NCBI GenBank assembly: GCA_020849655.1
Contig: JADLFU010000144.1
Span: forward strand, 1 to 64,000
Reading direction: 5' to 3'
Source of the DNA: Polyangiaceae bacterium
Lineage (GTDB): Bacteria > Myxococcota_A > Polyangia > Polyangiales > Polyangiaceae
DNA length: 64,000 bases
The notes beneath the pieces were generated by a model. The model was not told the DNA's origin. It searched no databases and was given only the letters and a program-made list of their open reading frames with translations. Made by a program: the position numbers and the translations under genes. The number at the start of each line of letters is the position of its first letter. Position 1 is the stretch's first letter. This document shows positions 9,838-18,436 of this stretch, piece by piece.

Positions 9838-9975
9838 ACGTGGTTGGCTGCACGACATCACTCGCAGCGCGGAAATTTTCTTGGCGCTTTCCCTTGGGAT
9901 TCCAAGGAACAATTCGACGCCGCGCTCCTCCTTCGAGCTTGCGAGAGGGTCGAGGCCTCGTGGTATCCGACAGGG

Positions 9976-11895
9976 ATGATCCGAGCTCCTCGTCGCCTCC
10001 CCGTCTCCACCCTCGTCCTGATCGGCAGCTGCGCTGCGCTCGTCCAGCTCGCGTGCTCCAGCGACTCGTCGACGTCCCAGGCTCCAGCCACGACGCCCGG
10101 GCTCGCGACGGACTACAGCGGGGTGTGGGCGGGCCCCGCAGGTGAGACGGGGCTCATCGACCTGAAGATCGGCGCCGCCGCCAGCGCGTCCTCGCGCCTC
10201 CTGGCGGACACCTCGCCCCGCTCGCTGTCGGGCACGCTGATCCTGTCGTCGGTCATCGGCCCGATCACGCTGAGCGGCACGATCGAGCCCGGCGCGACCG
10301 TGACGTTCAGCGGCGCTGCGTCGTCCGCGCTCGGGAGCTTCACCTGCACCGGATCGCTGGTTGGCACCAGCCTCCGGGGCACCTGCACGGGCGCAGACGG
10401 CCTGACGCGCGAGTTCAACACCGCGGCGCTCGGCGTGGCGCCCATCACCCGCTACTGCGGGACGTTCGCGGGCCCCGTGTCCGGCGCGCTCAACCTGTTC
10501 ACGTCGGGCACCACCGCCGGCGCCGTGCTGTGGAACGAGAGCCTGAGCGGCGCCGCCGCGGGGACGGTCTCCGGGGCGAGCGTCCAGCTCGCGTTCCCGC
10601 TGTCGGGCACCGCGACCGGCACCATCGCTGGCAGCGCCATCTCCGGCACGTGGAGCGTCCCCACGCTGGGCATGGGCACCTGGACGGCCGACTCCACCGG
10701 GTGCCCCCGCGGCACGTCGGGGGCCGGCGGCATGGGCGGAGTCGGCGGGGCGGGGGGCGCCGCTGGCAGCGGAGGCTCGGACGCTGGCGCCGGAGGCGAG
10801 ACGGCAGGCGGCGCAGGCGGCTCGACCGCGGGCGCGACGGCCGGCGGCGCAGGAGGGGAGTCGGGAGGGTCGACGGCGGGCGGCGCAGGCGGTGAGGCCG
10901 GGGGCACGACCGCCGGCGGCGCAGGGGGAGAGGGCGGAGGCACGACCGCGGGCGGCGCCGGCGGCTCGACGGCGTCCCTGGAGCTGCTCCTCGAGATTCC
11001 CTCCCACAGTCTCCGCAACGTGAGGAGCAACGGGACAGTGGTGCACTACGTCGTCGACGCCATCCCCAACCAGCTCTGGTACATGCTCCCCGACGGCACC
11101 CAGAAGACGAAGGTGTTCGACGACACGGTGTATGACGTCGCGGCGAACGCGAAGGAGCTGTTCTTCGTCGGGCCCACCGGGCTCTGGACCGTGCCCGTGC
11201 TCGGCTCGACGCCGAGCCTGCTCGCTCCCACGACCGCCTCGTGGACGGCGGTCGCGACGGACGGCGTCGACGCGTTCGTCGCCGACAGAGCCTCCGCTGG
11301 CGCGGTCCGGAGGTTCTCGCCCACGGGCGAGGCGCTCGGAGCCTACACCAGCCAGCCCCTGGTGCGAGCGGTCGCGGTCGACGCCAGCCGCGTCTACTGG
11401 TCGACCATCGCAGGCTTCGGCAACCCCTACACGGGGCGCGGCGTCTGGTCCGCGCCGAAGGACATGGCGGGCCCCGTCACGCCAGTCATCGCGGAGGCGG
11501 ACTTCGGCGGCCCGAAGGCCGAGCTCAACTTCCTGAGCGTGTCGGGCGCAGATGTCTTCGCCCTCACCTACGAGACCACCCCGACGCCGATCTACCACCT
11601 GCTCCACCACAACGCCGATGGCTCGGGCCCCACGACCGAGTTCGTGCTCGCGCCCCAGATCTCCGGCGTCACGTACGACGCCGGCTACGTCTACTACGTC
11701 GACTTCGACGACGCGCGGCCGGCGGGGACCAAGCACCAGCTGTGGCGCGTCTCGCGCTCGAACCTCGCCGGGCCGAAGGAGCCCATCTTCCAGGAGCTGG
11801 ACGCCATCGGCGACTCCGTCACGAACGTGCAAGTCGACGATCAGAACATTTTGATCACCACGCTCCGCAAGATCCTGAGGCTCCCCAAGCCGTGA
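9976..11895 (+). CDS. Two-domain surface lipoprotein with Gly-rich linker and beta-propeller-like C-terminus
   Basis: The reading frame is open further upstream, but the ATG at 9976 puts a good signal directly at the N-terminus (LVLIGSCAALVQLAC, lipobox). Residues about 30-240 are Ser/Thr/Gly-rich beta structure, including repeated SGTxxGTI-like strands. Residues 245-333 are a GGAGGS spacer. The C-terminal 300 residues have the spacing of a six- or seven-bladed propeller, with repeated strands such as VYDVAANAKELFFVGPTGLW and AVDASRVYWSTIAGF. The same propeller pattern (xxVYWxT) ends the lipoprotein at 59869-62187. Function unknown, surface display likely. Confidence 0.8.
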   Translation: MIRAPRRLPVSTLVLIGSCAALVQLACSSDSSTSQAPATTPGLATDYSGVWAGPAGETGLIDLKIGAAASASSRLLADTSPRSLSGTLILSSVIGPITLSGTIEPGATVTFSGAASSALGSFTCTGSLVGTSLRGTCTGADGLTREFNTAALGVAPITRYCGTFAGPVSGALNLFTSGTTAGAVLWNESLSGAAAGTVSGASVQLAFPLSGTATGTIAGSAISGTWSVPTLGMGTWTADSTGCPRGTSGAGGMGGVGGAGGAAGSGGSDAGAGGETAGGAGGSTAGATAGGAGGESGGSTAGGAGGEAGGTTAGGAGGEGGGTTAGGAGGSTASLELLLEIPSHSLRNVRSNGTVVHYVVDAIPNQLWYMLPDGTQKTKVFDDTVYDVAANAKELFFVGPTGLWTVPVLGSTPSLLAPTTASWTAVATDGVDAFVADRASAGAVRRFSPTGEALGAYTSQPLVRAVAVDASRVYWSTIAGFGNPYTGRGVWSAPKDMAGPVTPVIAEADFGGPKAELNFLSVSGADVFALTYETTPTPIYHLLHHNADGSGPTTEFVLAPQISGVTYDAGYVYYVDFDDARPAGTKHQLWRVSRSNLAGPKEPIFQELDAIGDSVTNVQVDDQNILITTLRKILRLPKP

Positions 11896-11910
11896 CGGCG
11901 AGGCACGGGC

Positions 11911-12371
11911 GCCCCTCTGGCCCAGGGGTTTGGTGGGTTTGGGCCACGCCTCGTCGCACCGCGCGAGAGCCGGCGGGCCCGTAGGCGCGGAGCGAGGCGC
12001 CTCACAAGTCGCGCGAGCGGGACGGCGGCTCTCCGAGGACCACGCTGCCCATCCAGGTGCACAGGCACCAGCCGAGTCACCAGACCGAGCAGCCACCTCC
12101 GACCTCCGGGCGAAAATCGCGGCCCCTGGCCGCGATTTCGGGGGGAGTTGGGGAGGGGGGTTGGCCGGGTTGGCCGGGGTGTCCAGAGGGCGCGAGCCGG
12201 CGCGAGCCCCCCTGCCCCTCCCCCCGAGAAGCCCCTCTGGCCCCGGGGTTTGGGGGGTTTGGGGGCCGGGGAGGCCCCCAACATCACGCGCCTCCGCGCG
12301 CTCCATGCCCGACAATCCCAACAATGGCCTCCCCCGGCACGGCGACGTGACAAGGGCCCAGCGCCGCGGCC
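11911..12371. repeat. Modular intergenic repeat, copy 1 (inverted-module state)
   Basis: Fills the gap between two convergent genes. Parts in order: a GT-rich unit GCCCCTCTGGCCCAGGGGTT plus TTGG/GTTTGGG (11911-11944); an inverted module I (11982-12189); a second copy of the GT-rich unit (12231-12263); and a module D (12259-12371) ending in ACGTGACAAGGGCCCAGCGC. Module I is present, near-identical but reverse-complemented, at 20197-20401. Module D recurs in the same orientation at 20419-20530. The module-I segment here is bounded by perfect 8-bp inverted repeats, CCCTCTGG (11913-11920) and CCAGAGGG (12183-12190). No protein-coding signal is convincing. Confidence 0.85.
12114..12138 (-). terminator. 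Perfect 11-bp hairpin inside repeat module I, copy 1
   Basis: AAATCGCGGCC (12114-12124), loop CCT, GGCCGCGATTT (12128-12138). Read on the minus strand it ends in four T, so it could terminate the leftward FemAB-like gene's transcript, whose stop is at 12387. Both arms are conserved in the second repeat copy while the loop differs, which favours selection for RNA or DNA structure. A terminator role is inference. Confidence 0.4.
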
Positions 12372-12386
12372 ACCGCTACCACCGCC

Positions 12387-13403
12387 TCAGCGCCGGGGAG
12401 GGGCCGAACCAGCGTCGAGCTCCGCGCGCACCGCGCGCCGCTCCTCCTCGAGAAAGTCGCTGACAGGGCCGAACAATCGCGGCTCCCTCAGCCAGTGGGC
12501 GCTCTTCGTCAGCGTCGGGGCGAACCCGCGGGGCAGCTTGTGCTCCCCGCCCGCGCCGGGCTCGAACCGCGAGAGGCCGAGCGACAGCGCCCGCTCGATG
12601 GAGTGGTAGTAGCAGACCTCGAAATGCAAGTAGGGCCGCTCCTCGGTGGCGCCCCAGTACCTGCCCCAGAGCGCGTCGGTGCCGCGGAGGTTCAGGGCGC
12701 CGGCCACGAGGCGCCCGCCGTCGTCGGCGAGGACGAGCTCGAGCGCGCCGGGCATGCTGGCGGCGACGTGGGCGAAGAACGCGCGATCGAGGTACTGGCG
12801 CGTCCACGGGGAGAACCGCGCGACCGTGGACAGATAGAAGGCCTCCATCGCGTCCAGCTCCCGCGCGCCGATCTCGGCCCCCACCACCGTGCGCACGCGC
12901 AGGCCCGCCTCGGCGACGAGACGCCGCTCTCGCTTGATCTGGTGGCGACGCTTGGCGTCGAAGCTCGCCAGCCAATCCTCGTACGTCTCCCGCGCGCCTC
13001 GATGCCACTGAAACTGCACCCCGAGGCGCGCCGCGCAGCCCGCCGCCTCGAGCGCCGCGAGATCCTCGTCACCGACGAACAGCGCGTGCACGCCCGACAG
13101 CTCGAGCTCGCGCGCGACCTCGATCAGCGCCGCGGCGAGCGCCTCGCGCGTCGACGCGGGCTCGCCGGCCCGCACGAGCAGGCGCGGGCCGGCGGCCGGG
13201 GTGAAGGGCACGGCGACCAGCAGCTTCGGCAGGTAGCGGACGCCGAGCCGCGCGGCGAACCTGTGCCAGGCGTGATCGAAGACGAACTCGCCCTCGCTGT
13301 TGCCCTTCACGTACGCGGGCGCCGCCGCCACGAGCGCGCCGCTACGCCGCGCGAGCACGGGGCGAGGCAGCCACCCGCGCGCCGCCCCGACGCGCCCCGT
13401 CAC
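12387..13403 (-). CDS. FemAB-like/PF04339 N-acyltransferase (GNAT fold)
   Basis: Matches the PF04339 family, often labelled peptidoglycan biosynthesis/recognition protein: YVKGNSEGEFVFDHAWHRFA, FDAKRRHQIKRERR, YLHFEVCYYHSIERAL and EPGAGGEHKLPRGFAP all fit. It should transfer an acyl or aminoacyl group in wall or lipid metabolism, but no substrate is proven for the family. The GTG at 13403 is the first canonical start, yet the frame upstream encodes conserved-looking N-terminal residues (AAEWDGLV, PFLSHAWLSGLE) back to a TGA, with no ATG, GTG or TTG among them. An ATC at 13535 preceded by a G-rich stretch is the best candidate start. The true protein is probably about 44 residues longer than annotated here. 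Confidence 0.8.
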   Translation of the reverse strand: MTGRVGAARGWLPRPVLARRSGALVAAAPAYVKGNSEGEFVFDHAWHRFAARLGVRYLPKLLVAVPFTPAAGPRLLVRAGEPASTREALAAALIEVARELELSGVHALFVGDEDLAALEAAGCAARLGVQFQWHRGARETYEDWLASFDAKRRHQIKRERRLVAEAGLRVRTVVGAEIGARELDAMEAFYLSTVARFSPWTRQYLDRAFFAHVAASMPGALELVLADDGGRLVAGALNLRGTDALWGRYWGATEERPYLHFEVCYYHSIERALSLGLSRFEPGAGGEHKLPRGFAPTLTKSAHWLREPRLFGPVSDFLEEERRAVRAELDAGSAPPRR

Positions 13404-13547
13404 CTCCAGCCCCGAGAGCCAGGCGTGCGAGAGGAAGGGCCAGCGATCCGCGTCGACGAGGCCGTCCCACTCGGCGGCGTCGACCTCGCTGACGCCGTCC
13501 GCGAGCTCGAACGTAAGACTTGTTGATCCGTCGATGACCCGCCCCCG

Positions 13548-15857
13548 TCAGCGCCGGCGCCGACGCGCCGCGGCCGCGAGGCCGAGCAGCGCGAGCGCCC
13601 CTGCGCCCGCCCCCGCGTCGCGCGCCGCCGCCCCTGGCACACGACACCCGCACCCTCCGCTGTCGTCCTCGCGCGCGGGGGCCGCGGCCGGGCCGGCAGG
13701 CGCGCCCGCGGCCCCCGCCTCGCCCGCGGCGCCCGCCTCGCCCGCACCGCCGCCAGAGGCGCCCGCGGCCCCGCCCGCGCCCGCCGCGCCGACGGGCGGG
13801 GTGCCCTCGAAGGTGAGCGCGACGTTGCGGTAGTTGCCGTCGTTGTCACCCTGGTTGACGACCATCACGTGCACGTCCGTGGCCCCGGCCGGCACGTCGA
13901 CGGTGGCCGAGTACGCGGTCGTGCCGGTCTTCGTCGGCGTCACGGGATCGCCCGCCGTCGACGCGATCCCGCCCTCGTAGGTGAAGGAGATCGGGTCGGC
14001 CTTGAAGGAGACGAGCAGCGCGGGCGTGAACGGCGTCCCGCCGCCGCCGAAGGGGTTGGGCTGGCTCGCCTGGATGACAGTGAACTTGACGGTGAGCTTC
14101 GCGCCCGTGACGGGCGCGTGGATCTGCAACAACCCAGGGGCGTACGGCGCCTTCGAGCCCAGGCCCGCGACGGACTGCTTGCCCGCCCCGACGAAGGTGT
14201 TGCCGAGCTGGGTGAGCGCGGAGGCGACGGGCTTGCCAGCGTACTCGACGACGCGCTTGCACACGGGCCCCTGGCCGCGCTTCGCGAATTCCGCCGTGAG
14301 CGCGTCCGCGGCCTCGGGGACGGGGGACGCCTTCAGCGCCTCGACGAACAGCGCGGCGACGTCCTCGAAGCCGACGTCCCCGGTCGGCGCGGAGACGAGC
14401 GCCGTCATCAGGGCGGCGTCGAAGTCGCGCGCCTTCGTGGGGTCGAGCGACGCGCGCACCGCCCACAGCGCGCCGCTGAAGAACGTGGAGTCGGCGTGCA
14501 CCTCCCCGGCGAGGTTCTTCAGACAGTGATCCTGGTTGTCGATGACGCGGATGGCCGACGCGCCGCCCGTCGCGAGCCCCTTGCTCGCGTACTCACCGAC
14601 GGCGGGATCGCCGGCGAGCGCGCTCGAGAAGTAGTCGGCGAGGCCCTCGTTCATGCTGCCCGGCGCGGCCGTGGCTCCCTGCGCGTCCGCGTGCCACTGG
14701 CCGATGAGGCCGATCGTGCGATCGATCATCGCGTGGCCGAACTCGTGGAACGCGACGTCGCCGTCGTAGGAGAAGTCCGCCTGGTTGCCCTGGAAGAAGA
14801 ACATCGCCGCGCCCGTCACCTGGAACACCGTGCCGAACAGCGGCGACGGCGGGCTGAAGAACGCGTTGTCGAAGGGCTGCAGCGGCAGGTTGGGATCGCC
14901 GAGCTTCGCGAGATCGTACGTCTGAAACCCCTGCGGGATGCGGAGGTTCACGATCGTCGGGATGGGGCGGGTCTTCAGCTCCGGCATCCCGAGGTCCATC
15001 AGGTACCGGTACACCTGGCTCACGTGGTGGAACATCTGGACCTCGGCGAACGAGTCCTCCGGCTCGGTGTCACTGATGAACTTGTGCTCGAGGAAGTCTC
15101 CGTTGGCGTCGGCGGTCGCCTTCTGCTTCAGCACGCAGCTGTGCACGCTGAGGTTGAACCCGGAGACGCTGATGGGGACGAGCGTCTTCTCGTCGATGCA
15201 GTTCTTCGCGACGATGAGCTCGTTCTCGAGGGTCGCCGCGCCGTCGGGCAGATCGAGGGTGACCTCGACGAGATCGGGCGTCGACTTGGGGTTGAACTTG
15301 TAGACGCTCGCCTTCTTCGCGCGGGAGACGGCGTCGTAGGCGGCGAGGACGGCGCCGTCCTCCGCGTCGACGACGATGACCGGCGCGAACGGCAGCGGCC
15401 CCTCGACGACCCCCCGGTACACCACCCAGGCGAGCCGCGGGGTGCCGTTGGACGGGTAGATCACGAGGCGCGCGTCCGCGGCGGAGAACGGCACGCGCGC
15501 GTGCTCCGCGGCGGCCAGGGCGGCGTCGTGCGGGAGCTTCACGGGCGACGTCACCGCCGGCAGCCGATCGCTCCACCTCGCCACCCGCGAGCGCGCGATC
15601 GCGCCCCCTGCGTCGAGCGTCACCGCGGCGCCGCCGAAGGCCACCGGCAGCCCCTGATGCGTCTGGTGAAACCTCACGACCGTGCGGCCGCCCGCGAGCG
15701 GCAGCGTCTCCCGGTGCGCGAGCGACGTCGCGCCGAGCGCCGGCCGCTGCGACAGGAGCGCGGCCCGCGCGCCCGAGACGATCGGCGCCTCCGCGTGGGC
15801 GCCCGCGGCGACGAGCGACGTGAGGGCGAAGGTGAGGACGAGGGGCGACGTGCGCAT
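13548..15857 (-). CDS. Secreted thermolysin-like metalloprotease (M4/M36 type) with MYXO-CTERM tail
   Basis: I use the ATG at 15857, which starts directly before a signal peptide (LVLTFALTSLVAAGAHA); upstream in-frame residues look non-native. Residues about 30-200 resemble the FTP/PepSY propeptide. The zinc site is HEFGHAM near residue 368, with the third ligand helix in NEGLADYF near residue 400. After the catalytic domain come a beta-rich domain and a Gly/Ala spacer. The protein ends GGCGCRVPG, a hydrophobic helix and an Arg cluster, the pattern of MYXO-CTERM sorting signals. It is likely processed and held at, or released from, the cell surface. Probable role: extracellular proteolysis in predation or nutrition. 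Confidence 0.88.
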   Translation of the reverse strand: MRTSPLVLTFALTSLVAAGAHAEAPIVSGARAALLSQRPALGATSLAHRETLPLAGGRTVVRFHQTHQGLPVAFGGAAVTLDAGGAIARSRVARWSDRLPAVTSPVKLPHDAALAAAEHARVPFSAADARLVIYPSNGTPRLAWVVYRGVVEGPLPFAPVIVVDAEDGAVLAAYDAVSRAKKASVYKFNPKSTPDLVEVTLDLPDGAATLENELIVAKNCIDEKTLVPISVSGFNLSVHSCVLKQKATADANGDFLEHKFISDTEPEDSFAEVQMFHHVSQVYRYLMDLGMPELKTRPIPTIVNLRIPQGFQTYDLAKLGDPNLPLQPFDNAFFSPPSPLFGTVFQVTGAAMFFFQGNQADFSYDGDVAFHEFGHAMIDRTIGLIGQWHADAQGATAAPGSMNEGLADYFSSALAGDPAVGEYASKGLATGGASAIRVIDNQDHCLKNLAGEVHADSTFFSGALWAVRASLDPTKARDFDAALMTALVSAPTGDVGFEDVAALFVEALKASPVPEAADALTAEFAKRGQGPVCKRVVEYAGKPVASALTQLGNTFVGAGKQSVAGLGSKAPYAPGLLQIHAPVTGAKLTVKFTVIQASQPNPFGGGGTPFTPALLVSFKADPISFTYEGGIASTAGDPVTPTKTGTTAYSATVDVPAGATDVHVMVVNQGDNDGNYRNVALTFEGTPPVGAAGAGGAAGASGGGAGEAGAAGEAGAAGAPAGPAAAPAREDDSGGCGCRVPGAAARDAGAGAGALALLGLAAAARRRRR

Positions 15858-15946
15858 GCGGCATGGAGACCCGCGCGCCCCTGTCGGGTCAAGCGAGACG
15901 CTTCCCAACCGGCGCGAAAGATGCTGGTTTCGAGCGGAATCCTCCA

Positions 15947-16990
15947 ATGAACATGGAAGCCCACGTGCGCACCCGGGACGGCTGGTCGCTCCGCTCGAAG
16001 ACGGAGGAGCCCGCGGGGCGGGCGCAGGCGACGGTCGTCGTCGCCCACGCGATGATGTGCGACGCGCGGACGTTCGGGCGGGGGTTCACCGCGGCGCTCG
16101 TGGGCGCGGGGTTCCGCGTGGTCTCGTTCGATTTTCGTGGGCACGGGGGGAGCGGCCCGCGGGCGGGAGACGGGGGCGACTGGAGCTACGACGATCTCGT
16201 GCGGTTCGACGTGCCCGCGATCGTCGACCACGCGCGGCGCGCCCACGGCGGCCCCGTCGCGCTCGTGGGGCACTCGCTCGGCGCGCACACGGCGGCGGCG
16301 GCGCTCGGCCTCGGCCTCATCGAGCTCGACGCGCTCGTCCTCGTCGCGGGGAACGTCTGGCTGCCGTCGCTCGACCCGTCGGCCGTCCGCCGCTGGAAGA
16401 AGCGCGCGACGCTCGCGTCGGTGGTCGCCGTCTCTCGCGCGGTCGGGAGGTTCCCCGCGCGGCGCCTCGGGGTCGGCGGCGACGACGAGCCGCTGCGGTA
16501 CTGGCTCGCGTTCGAGCGCTGGTGGCGCGACGACGCGTGGACGAGCGACGACGGGCGCGACGACTACCAGGCGGCCCTCGCGCGCGTGACGGCGCCCGCG
16601 CTCGCGATCACGAGCGACGGCGATCGGATCAACTGCGCGCCGGCGTGCGGGCGGGCGTTCGCGGCGCGCCTGCCGCGCGTCACGCACCACGGGATCACGG
16701 GGCCCGACGCGCCCGACCACATGGGCGTGCTCACGCGGCGCGACGTCCCCGCCGCGGCGCCCGTCGTCGCGTGGCTGCGCGCGCTGTCCGATCGCGAGGG
16801 CTGGACGGCCGGGCGCGCTCCTTTATCATCGACCCCTTGTCGCAGCTCGCGCAGCTCCTCCGGTTCCTCGAGCGGGACGACGTCTCGGACGTCGTGCTCC
16901 AGACCAACAAGGCGCCGATGGCGCGCGTCGGCGAGGGCTACCACCCGCTCTCGAAGAGCCCGATCACGACGCCGCAGATCGAGGCGGTGA
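15947..16990 (+). CDS. Alpha/beta hydrolase
   Basis: The ATG at 15947 (a second lies at 15953) begins the domain. Catalytic features: FDFRGHGGS (oxyanion/HG region), GHSLGA (Ser nucleophile elbow), SDGDRI (acid loop) and DHMG near the end (His). It belongs to the serine-aminopeptidase/hydrolase-4-like group; the substrate is unknown. The domain is complete by about 16800. The last 60 or so codons, to the stop at 16990, are Arg/Ser-rich and overlap the start of the next gene in another frame, so the native C-terminus may have lost its stop. It starts 90 bases from the divergent protease gene and may be cotranscribed with the PilT genes. Confidence 0.75.
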   Translation: MNMEAHVRTRDGWSLRSKTEEPAGRAQATVVVAHAMMCDARTFGRGFTAALVGAGFRVVSFDFRGHGGSGPRAGDGGDWSYDDLVRFDVPAIVDHARRAHGGPVALVGHSLGAHTAAAALGLGLIELDALVLVAGNVWLPSLDPSAVRRWKKRATLASVVAVSRAVGRFPARRLGVGGDDEPLRYWLAFERWWRDDAWTSDDGRDDYQAALARVTAPALAITSDGDRINCAPACGRAFAARLPRVTHHGITGPDAPDHMGVLTRRDVPAAAPVVAWLRALSDREGWTAGRAPLSSTPCRSSRSSSGSSSGTTSRTSCSRPTRRRWRASARATTRSRRARSRRRRSRR

Positions 16991-18432
16991 TCGCCGGCTC
17001 TCCGGTCGCGGAGCTCTTGCCGCGCGGCGAGGGCTCGAGCCCCGTCACGCGCCTGATGCTCTTCGGCAAGCCGTTCCAGGTGCGCGCGGCGCGGCGCGAC
17101 GGGAGCGTGCAGGTGAGGTTCGAGCGGGCGGCGTCCCCCGGCAGCGTCGGCACCGCGGCGGCGCGCCCCGTGTCCGACGAGCCCGAGCCGCCCCCGCGCG
17201 TCAGCCCGGCGCCCGCGCGCGAGGAGCGGCTGACGACGACCGCGCCCGCAGGCGAGCTGACGGCGGTGCTCGCGGACGCCCGCGCGAAGCGCGCGAGCGA
17301 CGTGCACATCGTCGGCGATCGGCCCGTGCAGGTGCGCCTCGCCGGGCAGCTGCGCGCGGTCGGGCAGCCGGTGCCCGCGAGCGCCGTGCAGGCGATGCTC
17401 CGCTCGCTCCTCACGGCCGAGCAGGAGAAGCGCCTCGAGGAGGCGGGCTACGTCGACCTCGGCGTCGAGCTGCCGGGCGCGGGGCGCATCCGCGCGAACG
17501 TCTCGCGCCAGCGCTCCGGGTGGAAGGGCAGCTTCCGGCTCGTGATGGAGCCGATGCCCACGCTCGCGTCGCTCGGGCTCCCGCCGGAGCTCGCGAAGGT
17601 GACGACGTACCACCAGGGGCTCGTCGTCATCGCCGGCCCGAACGGCCACGGCAAGACGACGACGCTCGCCGCGATCGTCGACGTCATCAACTCGCAGAAG
17701 GCGCACCACATCCTCACGGCAGAGGATCCGGTCGAGTTCGTCCACGCGCGCAAGAAGGCGCTGATGTCGCAGCGCGAGGTGGGCTCGCACACGCGCTCGT
17801 TCGCGAGCGCGCTGAAGGCGTCGCTCCGCGAGGATCCCGACGTCATCGTCATCGGCGAGCTGCGGGATCGCGAGACGGTCGAGATCGCCATCACCGCGGC
17901 CGAGACGGGGCACCTCGTGATCGCGACCATGAGCACGCCGAACGCCGCGAAGACCATCGATCGCCTGATCGATCTCTTCCCGCCCGCCGACCAGCAGCAG
18001 GTGCGCGTCACGCTCGCGGGCGCGCTGAAGTTCGTCGTCGCGCAGCGGCTGCTGCCGAACGTGGCAGGCGACGACTTCGTCGCGGCCGTCGAGCTCATCA
18101 GCGGCTCGCCGCCGCTCTGGGCGATGATCCGCGACAACAAGCTCTACCAGCTGCCGAACCTCGTGCAGCGCGGGCGCGCGTTCGGGATGATCCGCTTCGA
18201 CGACTCGCTCGCCGCGCTCGTCAAGGAGCGCAAGATCAGCGAGGAGACGGCCCTCGCCGCCGCCGACAGCAAGAAGGAGCTCGCCAACGTGCTGCGAGGA
18301 GCGCCCGCCGGCGCCGCCGCCCCCGCCCCCGCGCCGAAGCCCGCGCCCGCCCCGACGATCGCCGCGGGGGGCAAGCTCGGCGATCTCGCGTCCAAGGTCG
18401 GCATCGGCGGCCTGTTCGGAAAGAAGGAGTGA
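16837..18432 (+). CDS. PilT-family secretion/retraction ATPase with a duplicated N-terminal domain
   Basis: A TTG start fits codon bias best. The core has Walker A GPNGHGKTTT, an Asp box, Walker B DPDVIVIGELRD and a His-box region TGHLVIATMSTPNAAKTIDR. In canonical PilT that region reads LHT, so the second His is replaced by Ser. The N-terminal PAS-like PilT domain appears twice: a divergent copy (residues about 1-110, with SDVVLQTNKAPMARVG) and a normal copy (from about 140, SDVHIVGDRPVQVRLAGQLR). An Ala/Pro-rich tail follows. It precedes a canonical PilT by 4 bases. It probably modulates or partners the second ATPase in type IV pilus retraction, as PilU does for PilT. Confidence 0.85.
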   Translation: MSQLAQLLRFLERDDVSDVVLQTNKAPMARVGEGYHPLSKSPITTPQIEAVIAGSPVAELLPRGEGSSPVTRLMLFGKPFQVRAARRDGSVQVRFERAASPGSVGTAAARPVSDEPEPPPRVSPAPAREERLTTTAPAGELTAVLADARAKRASDVHIVGDRPVQVRLAGQLRAVGQPVPASAVQAMLRSLLTAEQEKRLEEAGYVDLGVELPGAGRIRANVSRQRSGWKGSFRLVMEPMPTLASLGLPPELAKVTTYHQGLVVIAGPNGHGKTTTLAAIVDVINSQKAHHILTAEDPVEFVHARKKALMSQREVGSHTRSFASALKASLREDPDVIVIGELRDRETVEIAITAAETGHLVIATMSTPNAAKTIDRLIDLFPPADQQQVRVTLAGALKFVVAQRLLPNVAGDDFVAAVELISGSPPLWAMIRDNKLYQLPNLVQRGRAFGMIRFDDSLAALVKERKISEETALAAADSKKELANVLRGAPAGAAAPAPAPKPAPAPTIAAGGKLGDLASKVGIGGLFGKKE

Positions 18433-18436
18433 GCGG

